From: Avena insularis
Lineage: Eukaryota; Streptophyta; Magnoliopsida; Poales; Poaceae
Assembly: GCA_023614405.1 (NCBI GenBank)
Contig: CM042687.1
Span: 263,419,480-263,483,479, forward strand
Length of the DNA: 64,000 bases
Direction of reading: 5' to 3'
Part shown: piece after piece, positions 1-10,185 of the stretch
How positions within the stretch are numbered: position 1 is the stretch's first letter
Layout: the number at the start of each line of letters is the position of its first letter
Notes under the pieces: model-generated
What the model was told of the DNA's origin: nothing
Databases searched by the model: none
What the model saw: only the letters and a program-made list of their open reading frames with translations
Program-made: the position numbers and the translations under genes

Positions 1-1645
1 TGCTAGAATTGTATTAAGCGGAAACTTTAATACTTGTGTGGTTTGTGAACAACACCGTGTCCCTAGTATGCCTCTAAGGACTAGCTCATTGATTAATGAT
101 GGTTAAGGTTTCCTAACCATGGACATGAGTTGTCAATTAATAATGAGATCATATCATTGGAGAATGATATGGTGGACAGACCCAAACTAAGCGAAGCAAT
201 TAGATCGTGTCATCGTGTTCGTCTTTGAGAAGCTTTTCTTATGTCAAATATTGTATTCCTTAGACCATGAGATAATACAACTCCACAGTATCGAAGAAAG
301 CTTTGAGGTCATCAAACGTCATCCTATGAGAGGGTGATCATAAAGGTGTCTCTCAGGTGATCGGAAAGTATCTGTTGGGTTGTATGTATCGAGATGGGAT
401 TTGTCCCTCCCAAGTCGGAGAGATATACTTCGGGCCCACTCGGTAATCGATATCAACACCGCTTGCAAGCATGTGGTTAAGGAGTTAATCACAAAGTGAT
501 ATCGGATTACGGAATGAGTAAAGTACTTGCTATGAACGAGATTGAACTAGGTATGACGGTACCGACGATCGAATCTCGGGCAAGTAAAATATCGCGAGAC
601 GAAGGGAATATATATATGGGATTGATTGAATCCTGGCATCATGGTTCATCCGATATGATCATCGATGAATGTGTGGGAGTCAATATGGGTTTCCAGACCC
701 CGCTGTTGATTATTGATAGAAGATCATGTCTGCATATTCTCGAACCCGCAGGGTCACACACTTAACGTGTCTCGACGCTAGGATAGATTGGATAATTGGT
801 TTATGAGTTTTTTTTCGGAGTCTCGGATGGGATCCGGGACATCACGAGAGGTTCCGAAGTGGTCCGGAGAATAAGATTCATATAAGGCAGTGCAGTTTTT
901 GGAGTTCGGAATTGTTCCGGGTTAATCGGTATTGTACCGGAAGCTTCTAGAACCTTCCGGAAGGGTACCAACGTGGCCACACCTTCCAGGAGGGATCATG
1001 GGCCTATGAGGGAGTGCCCTGGCCGCATTGGGCCAGGGGCACAAGTCCCCATAGGGCCCAGCCGGCCAAAGAGAGTTGAAACTCTAGATAGACCTTCTAG
1101 AAGGGGGGTTTCCTTGCCCCCCACTCTTCCTCCTTGGGGCCGCCGGTTTGGCTTGGGGGAGGGGGCTAGGGCTGCACCCACCCCTCTATATATAGAGGGC
1201 TGGGGGTGCACCAACCCCCTACACCTTCCCCTCCAACCCTAGCCGCCCTGCTGCCCTTCCTCTCTCCCTCCCGACTGTTTGTAGGCGAAGCCCTGCTGCA
1301 GAAATTCTCCATCATATACACCACGCCGTCATGTTGTAGATCCAATCCGTCTCTCCACCATACTTGCTGGTCCGAGGAAGGAGGAGACGTCGAGGTGCTG
1401 CACGTGTGCATCTCACGGAGGCACCGCCACTTGTGGTGCTAGATCGGATCGGATCGCGAGGAGGAGAAGCGAGTACGACTACATCACCCACGTTCCGACG
1501 AACGCGTTCCATTGTCTTGAATATTCAAGGGTATGAAGATCTAATCCAATCTCTCTCGTTGTTTGCATCTCCTAGATTAGATCTTGGCTTTCCCTCTGTT
1601 CGCATCCGTAGAAAATTTTGATTTACTATGCCACGAAACCCTTCA
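1..1645 (+). repeat. 5' LTR of element A (left 77 bp outside window)
   Basis: It aligns along its length with 6913-8522. It ends in CA at 1644-1645, directly before the primer-binding site. Relative to the 3' LTR it carries about 30 extra bases near 960-995 and a different short patch near 1495-1525. Apart from these patches the copies are close, so the element is moderately young. Confidence 0.93.
1182..1199 (+). promoter_or_regulatory. TATA box inside a perfect palindrome, LTR A (5')
   Basis: The 18-mer ccctctatatatagaggg reads the same on both strands and centres on TATATATA. It is the only strong TATA candidate in this LTR and is repeated exactly at 8064-8081. It is presumably the element's core promoter, with transcription starting some 30 bp downstream. 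Confidence 0.65.
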
Positions 1646-1646
1646 G

Positions 1647-1658
1647 TGGTATCAGAGC
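1647..1658 (+). other. Primer-binding site of element A
   Basis: TGGTATCAGAGC one base after the LTR end is the usual complement of the 3' end of plant initiator-Met tRNA, used to prime minus-strand cDNA. Confidence 0.9.
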
Positions 1659-2867
1659 TAGATCTATGCGTAGATGTGTTTCACGAGTAGAACGCAACAT
1701 GGTTGTTGCGGGCGTTGATGTTTTCTGTTGCAAGACTCTTGTTTGTGTTCTTCTTATGACGCGGGATAGTGAGATTGAAGCGGTCCAGGCCAACCTTACG
1801 CGACGTCGTTCGCGAGACCGGCTCCGCACTTGACGTGTGGCTTGTTCCACACATGCGGCTGGTGGATGCCAGTTTCTCTCACTATAGTTGTCATGGGATC
1901 TACACCGGAGTTTGGCAATCATAATATCACTGTTGTGGCTTTCCGTTGGTAAGAATCGTTCTTAGCATCTACTCCCATAAGCCACGTAAAACATGCAACA
2001 ACAAAGTAGAGGCGTCTAACTTGTTTTTGCAGGGAGTGTTTTCTGTGATATGGTATGGCCCAAGATGTGATGTGTATAATGTATGCGATGATCATGTTTT
2101 GTAATGTTTCACGACTTGCATGTCGATGAGTACACAACCGGCAGGAGCCATATGGTTGTCTTTATAATTGTGTATGACCTGTGTGTCAACTTCTTATGCG
2201 CCATGTAATAGTTTCACTTTATCGCTAAGTAGTTAGCAATAGTTGTAGTTGCTATTCGTGGTGGAGGCAATCATGGTGGAGTGATGGAGATCATGCCGGA
2301 ACGCACAAGATGGAGATCATTGCACGAAGATTGGCTATACCATGTCACATAAAGTTATATGCATGTGATGTTTATCCTTTTATGTATCTTATTATGCTTA
2401 GATCGCGATGGTAGCATTATAAGATGATTCCTCAATTAAAGATCAAGATAAAAACTGTGTTCTCCCCAAGTATGCACTGCTATGAAGTTCGTCGTGTCCA
2501 AGCATCACGTGATGATCGGGTGCTATAGACTCTACGCTCACATACAACGGGTGCAAGCCAGTTTTGCACACGCGGAAATACTTGGGTCTAACTTGACGAG
2601 CCTAGCATGTACAGACATGGCCTCGGAACACATGAACCGAAAGGTTAAGCATGAGTCATATGAATGATATGATCGACACTTCGTTGTCCACCATTGAAAC
2701 CACATCTCTTCTCGTGAAGATCGGATTAGGTGTGGTGAATTTGGATCGTGTTCACTAAACAACTTTAGGGATGTTGAATTTAGTGGGAGTTCATCTAGTA
2801 ATTTGATTAAGTTGAACTATTTATCATGAACATAGTATAAATTGTACTTGCAAATACTGTAGATCAC
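1659..2867 (+). other. Untranslated leader of element A, no gene seen
   Basis: About 1.2 kb between primer site and gag. I see no ORF with recognisable content. Parts of 2440-2760 are related to the leaders of the minus-strand elements C (23400-24480) and D (40000-41060), as expected for related copia families. Confidence 0.75.
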
Positions 2868-3479
2868 ATGGCCAAGTCCAACTTCAACTTCAACGTTTTT
2901 GCTGAGAAAGAAAAGCTTAAGAACAATGGGTCTAACTTCACCAATTGGTTCCGCAATCTAAGAATCATTCTCTCTGGCGGTCAAAAGGACTATGTCCTTG
3001 GGAAAGCGTTAGGTGACCCCCTTGCAAGCTGCCACTGATGAGAAAGCTGTCATCGATCGTGCAAAGATGATTATGGTGTGATTAAGAGCACCATGTTGTT
3101 TGCTATGGAACCGGAACTTCAAAATCGTTTTGAAGACTATCCCGGGCCCTTTGAGATTCTCGAAGAGCTGAAAACCATGTTTCAGACTCAGGCCCGTTCT
3201 GAGAGATATGAGATCTCTAAGAAGTTCTTTAACTGCAAGATGGAGGAAGGGAGTTCCGTTAGTGAGCACGCCATTAAGATGACGGGCTACACTCAATGCC
3301 TTGAGCAACTAGAATGCACGATTCCAGAGGAGCTCAAGATTGACAGGTTCGCAATCACTCCTCCCAGCTACAAAAGTTTTGTAGTGACTCATAATGAGAT
3401 TGGTTCCATCGATACAATCACCGAGCTCTTCGCAGCTGAAGGCCGCGAAGTGGACATCAAAAGGATAATCATGTGTTGA
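2868..3479 (+). pseudogene. gag of element A (frameshifted)
   Basis: The capsid gene starts at the ATG at 2868 (residues MAKSNFNFNVFAEKEKLKNN), an N-terminus typical of Angela/BARE gag. The frame breaks near 3015. It resumes from about 3078 to a stop at 3479 with the conserved block around FFNCKMEEGSSVSEH. Gag would form the particle that packages the RNA. The product as read is truncated. Confidence 0.85.
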
Positions 3480-3591
3480 TGGTCAACAAGCCCACCTTTA
3501 ATAAAGTTATGGTAGAAAAGAAGCCCTTCAATAAGGGCGTGGCAAGCTTGCCCTCGCTGAGAAGAAGCTCAAGTCAGGTCCTAAGCGGACC

Positions 3592-3792
3592 TGAGTGCTT
3601 CTATTGCAAGGACAAGGGTCACCGAAGGCTTTGTCCAAGTACTTAACGGACAAGAAGGCTGGCACCAACAAAGGTATATTTGATATACATGTTATTGATG
3701 TTTTCCTTACTAGCCCTTGTTGTAGTGCACGGGTATTTGATCTTGGTTCGGTTGCTAATATTTGTAACTCAAACAGAGCTCTGAACGAATAG
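3592..3792 (+). pseudogene. Zinc knuckle and protease start of element A (degenerate)
   Basis: A CCHC knuckle is visible at about 3596-3634 (CFYCKDKGHRRLC), but only three residues separate His and the last Cys instead of four, and the frame shifts straight after. In the next frame the block IFDIHVIDV leads to a protease-like FDLGS with Asp at 3739-3741. The Thr or Ser normally after the catalytic Asp is Leu here. The segment ends in a stop at 3792. Both RNA binding and proteolysis would be impaired in this copy. Confidence 0.8.
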
Positions 3793-3912
3793 ACTTGCGA
3801 GGGATGAGGTGACGATCTTGGCGTTAACGCGGATCAAGAGTTGATGTGATGGCCGTCACGCTCTCCTTAGTTTTACCTTCGGGATTAGTTTTAAACCTTA
3901 ATAAGTGTTATT

Positions 3913-6176
3913 ATGTGCTGCGTTGAGCATGAACATTATTTCGGATCGTGTTTATTGCAAGACGGTTATTCATTTAAATCGGAGAATAATGGTTGTTCTA
4001 TTTATATGAGTAACATCTTTTATGGTCATGCACCTCTTGTGAATGGTTTATTTCTTCTAAATCTCGAAAGGGATGAAACACACATCCATAACATTGAGGC
4101 TAAGAGATGCAAAGTAGATAGTGATAATACTACTTATTTGTGGCAATCGCTGCCTAGGTCATATTGGTGTAAAGCATGAAGAAACTCCATTCTGATGGAT
4201 TTTTGGAGTCTCTTGAGTTTGAATCATTTGACACAAGCGAACCATGCCTCATGGGCAAGATGATAAAAAACCCGTTCACCGGTATGATGGAGCGAGCAAC
4301 GGACTTGTTGGAAATCATACATACCGATGTATGCGGACCGATGAGTGTTTCGACGCGCGGTGGATATCCCTATTTTCTCACTTTTACCGATGACTTAAGT
4401 AGATATGGGTATATCTATTTAATGAAACATAAATCTGAAACGTTTGAAAAGTTCAAAGAATTTCAGAATGAAGTGGAGAACCATCGTAACAGAAATATTA
4501 AATTTCTACGATCCGATCGTGGAGGTGAATATTTGAGTTATGATTTTCTCACGCATCTTAAAGCAAGTGGAATCGTTTCACAACTCACGCCACCCGGAAC
4601 ACCACAGCGCAATGGTGTGTCTGAACGCCGGAATCGAACCCTATTAGATATTGTTCGATCAATGATGTCTCTTACTGATTTGCCGTTATCATTTTGGGGT
4701 TATGCATTAGAAACCGCTGCATTCACTTTAAATAGGGCTCCATCTAAATCCGTTGAGACGACACCGTATGAACTGTGGTTTGGTGCTAAACCTAAGTTGT
4801 CGTTTCTTAAAGTTTGGGGATGCGAAGCTTACGTCAAGAAGTTGATGCCGGACAAGCTCGAACCCAAAGCGGAGAAATGCGTCTTCATAGGATACCCTAA
4901 GGAAACTATTGGGTATACCTTCTATCACAGAACCGAAGGCAAAGTGTTTGTCGCAAAGAACGGTTCCTTTCTTGAGAAGGAGTTTCTCTCGAAAGAAGTG
5001 AGTGGGAGGAAAGTAGAGCTAGACGAGGTTATTGAACCTTCTCTTGAATTGGATAGTAGCGCAGCACCTGAAATTGTTCCAAAGGTCACCGCACCAACAA
5101 TAGAGGAAGCTAATGACAAGGATCATGAAGCTTCGGACGATGCTGCTACTGAACGTCACAGGTCGACAAGGTCGTGTGCCCCTCCTGAGTGGTACGGCAA
5201 CCCTGTCTTGACTGTCTTTTTAGTAGAAGACAGTGAACCTACGAACTATGAGGAAGCGATGATGAGCCCAGACTCTGAGAAATGGCTGGAAGCCATGAAA
5301 TCCGAATTGGGATCCATGAGTGAAAACCAAGTATGGACTTTGGTGGACCCTCCTAGCGACCGAAAGGCCGTTGAGTGCAAATGGATCTTCAAGAAGAAAA
5401 CGGACGCGGATGGTAATGTTACCGTCTATAAAGCACGGCTTGTCGCGAAAGGTTTTCGACAAGTTCAAGGTGTTGACTACGATGAGACTTTCTCTCCCGT
5501 AGCAATGTTTAAGTCCATTTGGATTTTATTAGCAATTGTTGCGTTTCATGATTATGAAATATGGCAGATGGATGTCAAGACTGCATTCCTCAATGGCAAC
5601 ATTGATGAAGAGTTGTATATGATGCAACCCAAAGGTTTTGTCGATCCTAAGGATGCTGATAAAGTATGCAAACTTCAGCATTCCATTTATGGACTGAAGC
5701 AAGCATCTCGGAGTTGGAACCTTCATTTTGATCAAGTGATCAAGAGCTTTGGATTTGTTCCAAATTGCTACGAAGCTTGTATCTACAAGAAAGTGAGTGG
5801 GAGCTCGGTGACGTTTCTGGTACTATATGTGGATGACATATTGATTATCGGAAATGACATCAACATGCTTAACAATGTGAAGAGTTATTTGAACAAGTGT
5901 TTTTCAATGAAAGACCTAGGTGAAGCTGCTTATATATTGGGCATCAAGATCTATAGAGATAGACAAAGACGCCTGATAGCTTTAAGCCAGAGTACATACC
6001 TAGACAAAGTTACGAAAAGGTTCGAATGGATAAGGCAAAGAAAGGTTCGGTGCCTATGTTGTCGTAAGATATTGAGCAAGGCTCGGTCCAGCACGGTAAA
6101 TGATAGGGAAGCTATGAGCAAAGTGCCTTATGCCTCGGCCATAGGTTCGATCATGTATGTCATCTTTGTGTACTAG
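3913..6176 (+). pseudogene. Protease end, integrase and reverse transcriptase of element A
   Basis: 3913-4179 holds the end of protease and the GAG-pre-integrase region. A long frame of about 667 codons then runs 4176-6176. Integrase shows HTDVCGP, LRSDRGGEY and SERRNRT, the D-D-E catalytic residues. RT begins near KWIFKKK and carries YVDD at 5826-5837, so the RT active site is intact. Frame changes lie near 4176 and near 6160. The polyprotein would copy and insert the element's cDNA. It is one of the two best preserved pol regions of the window's copia elements. Confidence 0.9.
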
Positions 6177-6807
6177 ACCGGATGTGTCCAATGCTCTTAG
6201 TTTGACGAGGTATCAAAGTGATCCAGAGTGGAACCTTTGGACAGCCGTGAAGAACATCCTAAAGTACCTAAATAGGACTAAAGAAATGTTCTTAGTCTAT
6301 GGGGGTGATGAACAGCTCGTCGTAAAAGGTTACGTCGACGCTAGTTTCAACACCGACAAGGATGATTCTAAATCTCAGACAGGATATGTGTATATTTTGA
6401 ATGGAGGAGCTGTGAGCTGGAGAAGCTGCAAGCAAAGCGTGATCGCTGGATCTACAGTAGAAGCGGAATACATGGCTGCTGCAGAAGCGTCAAGTGAAGG
6501 AGTTTGGATCAGGAACTTCATCACTGAGCTTGGCATGGTTCCAAGTGCATTGGACCCACTTGAGATATTGTGTGACAACACTGGCGCCATAGCACTCGCT
6601 AAGGAACCAAGATATCATCCAAAGACCAAGCATATCAACCGCAAGTTTCATATAATCCGAGATTATATAGCAGATGGAGATCTGAAGATTAGCAAAGTAC
6701 ATACAGATCTGAATGTCGCAGATCCATTGACTAAACCTCTTCCACGTGTAAAACATGATCAGCACCTCAGCGCCATGGGTGTGAGATTGTTGCCAAATGT
6801 AAACTAG
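6157..6807 (+). pseudogene. RNase H domain of element A
   Basis: An open segment of 216 codons continues pol after a frameshift around 6160. Recognisable blocks are the Asp of GYVDASF, the Glu of STVEAEYMA and the Asp of LCDNTGA, the usual copia RNase H acidic residues. The end with DPLTKPLPR is typical of copia pol and lies 28 bp before the 3' LTR. Confidence 0.9.
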
Positions 6808-6817
6808 ATTATTGACT

Positions 6818-6835
6818 CTAGTGCAAGTGGGAGAC
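6818..6835 (+). other. Polypurine tract of element A
   Basis: The purine-rich block aagtgggagac directly precedes the TG of the 3' LTR and would prime plus-strand DNA. The same block borders the LTRs of B (15448-15458), C (19490-19504, reversed) and D (35906-35920, reversed). Confidence 0.85.
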
Positions 6836-8522
6836 TGTTGGAATTATGCCCTAGAGGCAATAATAAAGCTGTTATTATTATAATTCTTGTTCATGATAAT
6901 GTTTATATTCCATGCTAGAATTGTATTAAGCGGAAACTTTAATACTTGTGTGGTTTGTGAACAACACCGTGTCCCTAGTATGCCTCTAAGGACTAGCTCA
7001 TTGATTAATGATGGTTAAGGTTTCCTAACCATGGACATGAGTTGTCAATTAATAATGAGATCATATCATTGGGAGAATGATATGGTGGACAGACCCAAAC
7101 TAAGCGAAGCAATTAGATCATGTCATCGTGTTCGTCTTTGCGAAGCTTTTCTTATGTCAAATATTGTATTCCTTAGACCATGAGATAATACAACTCCCTG
7201 GTATCGGAAGAAAGCTTTGAGGTCATCAAACGTCATCCTATGAGAGGGTGATCATAAAGGTGTCTCTCAGGTGATCGGAAAGTATCATTGGGTTGTATGT
7301 ATCGAGATGGGATTTGTCCCTCCCAAGTTGGAGAGATATACTTCGGGCCCACTCGGTAATCGATATCAACACCGCTTGCAAGCATGTGGTTAAGGAGTTA
7401 ATCACAAAGTGATATCGGATTACGGAACGAGTAAAGTACTTGTTGTGAACGAGATTGAACTAGGTATGACGGTACCGACGATCGAATCTCGGGCAAGTAA
7501 AATATCGCGAGACGAAGGGAATATATATATATGGGATTGATTGAATCCTGGCATCGTGGTTCATCCGATATGATCATCGATGAATGTGTGGGAGTCAATA
7601 TGGGTTTCGCACCCCGCTGTTGATTATTGATAGAAGATCATGTCGCATATTCTCGAACTCATAGGTCACACACTTAACGTGTCTCGACGCTAGGATAGAT
7701 TGGATAATTGGTTTATGAGTTTTTGTTCGGAGTCTCGGATGGGATCCGGGACATCACGAGAGGTTCCGGAGTGGTCCGGAGAATAAGATTCATATAAGGC
7801 AGTGCAGTTTTTGGAGTTCGGAATTGTTCCGGGTTAATCGGTATTGTACCGGAAGCTTCTAGAACCTTCCGGGAGGGGTCATGGGCCTATGAGGGAGTGC
7901 CCTGGCCGCATTGGGCCAGGGGCACAGGTCCCCATAGGGCCCAGCCGGCCAAAGAGAGTTGAAACTCTAGATAGACCTTCTAGAAGGGGGGTTTCCTTGC
8001 CCCCCACTCTTCCTCCTTGGGGCCGCCGGTTTGGCTTGGGGGAGGGGCTAGGGCTGCGCCCACCCCTCTATATATAGAGGGCTGGGGGCGCACCAACCCC
8101 CTACACCTTCCCCTCCAACCCTAGCCGCCCTGCTGCCCTTCCTCTCTCCCTCCCGACTGTTTGTAGGCGAAGCCCTGCTGCAGAAATTCTCCACCATATA
8201 CACCACGCCGTCATGTTGTAGATCCAATCCGTCTCTCCACCATACTTGCTGGTCCGAGGAAGGAGGAGACGTCGAGGTGCTGCACGTGTGCATCTCACGG
8301 AGGCACCGCCACTTGTGGTGCTAGATCGGATCGGATCGCGAGGAGGAGAAGCGAGTACGACTACATCACCCACGTTCCATTTAACGCTCAATGTCGAATC
8401 TTCAAGGGTATGAAGATCTAATCCAATATCTCTCGTTGTTTGCATCTCCTAGATTAGATCTTGGCTTTCCCTCTGTTCGCATTCGTAGAAAATTTTGATT
8501 TACTATGCCGCGAAACCCTTCA
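6836..8522 (+). repeat. 3' LTR of element A
   Basis: A complete 1687-bp LTR from TGTTGG to TTCA, matching 1-1645. The TATA palindrome recurs at 8064-8081. Oddly it is followed not by flanking DNA but by a second primer site and internal sequence. Confidence 0.93.
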
Positions 8523-8674
8523 GTGGTATTAGAGCTAGATCTATGCGTAGATGTGTTTCACAAGTAGAACGCAACATGGTTGTTGCGGCCGTTGATGTTT
8601 TCTGTTGCAAGCCTCTTGTTTGTGTTCTTCTTATGACGCGGGATAGTGAGACTGAAGCGGTCCAGGCCAACCTA
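8523..8674 (+). mobile_element. Second, truncated copy of the internal start of element A
   Basis: Bases 8523-8674 match 1646-1797, starting with a primer site carrying one change (TGGTATTAGAGC at 8524-8535). The locus therefore reads LTR, internal, LTR, internal fragment. This is the signature of recombination between two copies sharing an LTR, with most of the second copy lost. Homology ends near 8674. Confidence 0.88.
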
Positions 8675-8696
8675 CTTTGGGATAGTGAGATTGGTT

Positions 8697-9380
8697 AAAA
8701 ATTGCCCTACTCATGGACTCACTGCTTGGATGATTATCCAGACTTTTTATGCAGGTTTGAATTTCTCCTCAAGAAATCTGTTGGATTCTACTGCTGGAGG
8801 CACCTTCATGGGCCTCACTTTGGGTGCTGCAACATGGCTCCTTGATAATATGATGGTTAACTACTCTAAATGGCATGTTGAGAGAGCTCCACATGGTAAG
8901 AAGGTAAATTCTGTTGAGGAAACTTCCTATTTGAATGAAAAGATTGATGTTATTATGGCTATGCTTGTTAATGGGAAAGCTCCTCTAGATCCTAATAGTG
9001 TTCCCTTAGCCTCTTTGGTTGCTGAAGAAGAGCAAGTTGATGTGAACTTCATTAGAAACAACAATTTCAACAACAATGCCTATAGGAACAATTTTGGTAG
9101 CAACAACAATTATAGGCCTTATCCTCCTAATAATGGCAATTCCTATGGAAGCTCTTACAATAATGCTAGAAGTGCCCCATCTAAACTTGAAGTCATGCTT
9201 AAGGACTTTATTAATAAACAAACCACTTTCAATAAGACTATAGAGGAAAAGCTTTTAACTGTTGAGAAAAATATATCCTCTTTGTCTAAAGCTCAAACTT
9301 CCCTGGTTAATAAAACGGCTGCTAAACCTAAAACTATGGAAAACCTTTGCTACTGCTCATGCCATACAAGTTACTATTGA
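8697..9380 (+). pseudogene. gag of element H (5'-truncated, frameshifted)
   Basis: The frame from about 8697 gives capsid-type sequence (MIIQTFYAGLNFSSRNLLDS, then LNEKIDVIMAML). An Asn-rich stretch with many NNN and NYR units follows at 9050-9170, and then a Lys-rich helix. Such Asn-rich gag segments are usual in Triticeae Athila-type elements. Near 9330-9345 the true frame moves to the one continuing into protease, so one indel separates gag from protease. The start codon belongs to the lost left part. Confidence 0.75.
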
Positions 9381-10185
9381 TGAAAATGTTAGGCTGTTAG
9401 CTCAAGTTCATGATAGGTGGGAAAAGGAAGCTAAAATTGATAGAAATAATAGTGTGTGCACTATCACCACTAAACCACAAGTAGCCCCTATTCCTCCTCC
9501 TACTATGCCTAAGCCTAGTGAGCCTACTACTAGTGATGCTAAGTTTGACTTTGATATTGATTGTTGCAATATTTCTAAAGTGATTATGTTCTTGCAAAAG
9601 CTTGCTAGAAGTCCTGATGCTAGTGATATGCATGTTGCTTTCACTAAACATATTACAGATGCTCTTGTTAAGATTAAGGAAGAGAAGCTAAAACACAAAG
9701 CTTCTATTCCTAGGAAAGTAGAAGATAGTTGGGAACCCATTATTAATATGCAAGTGAATGACTTTGATCTCAAAGCTTCATGTGATATTGCTTCTAGTGT
9801 CTCTATTATGCCTAGGAAGATTTATGAAATACTTGATTTGCCACCATTAGAAGATTGTTATTTGGATGTCCCACTCAATGATAATGCTAAGAAGAAACTC
9901 ATGGGGAGTGTTAATGATGTTCTTATTATGGTTCATAATGCTTTTGTCCCTGTGGATTTCTATGTTTTGGATGTTGAATACAATGCTTCTTGTCCTGTTA
10001 CTTTGGGAAGACCTTTTCTTAGAACAGTTGGTGCCATCATTGATATGAAAGAAGGCACCATGAAATATCAATTTCCATTCAAGAAAGGTATTGAACACTT
10101 CCCTATGAGGAGAGAGAAGTTGCTTTTTGCTCCTCCTTTGAAAGCAAGATTTGATGTTAATGCTTCCTCATTTGAAAATACTTGA
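9330..10185 (+). pseudogene. Aspartic protease region of element H
   Basis: This is a retropepsin-like domain. The block CDIASSVSIMP has the catalytic Asp at 9784-9786. Athila proteases normally have Gly two residues after it, and here it is Ala. The flap side (FYVLDVEYNAS) and the C-terminal LGRPFLRT block at about 10005-10026 are clear. The frame closes at 10185 after FENT. The protein would cleave gag in an active element. Confidence 0.75.

Larger units (their letters stand above)
1..8522 (+). mobile_element. Copia LTR retrotransposon A (Angela/BARE-like), 5' end cut by window
   Basis: This is a Ty1/copia element with order LTR, tRNA-Met primer site, gag, protease, integrase, reverse transcriptase, RNase H, polypurine tract, LTR. 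Integrase precedes RT, which defines copia. The first base of the window aligns with base 78 of the downstream LTR, so about 77 bp of the 5' LTR lie outside. The coding part keeps long open segments but has frameshifts in gag, around the zinc knuckle and before RNase H, so it is not a working copy as read. The target-site duplication cannot be checked because the left end is missing. Family name is by resemblance only. Confidence 0.93.

Noticed and set aside
973..1512. Several 60-90-codon frames in both strands of LTR A, repeated at 7844-8445
   Set aside because: They follow GC-rich LTR sequence, differ between the LTR copies and have no recognisable product.
8646..8696. Start of the H gag frame at 8646
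   Set aside because: Bases before about 8694 are element A tail plus filler; the frame extends into them only by chance.
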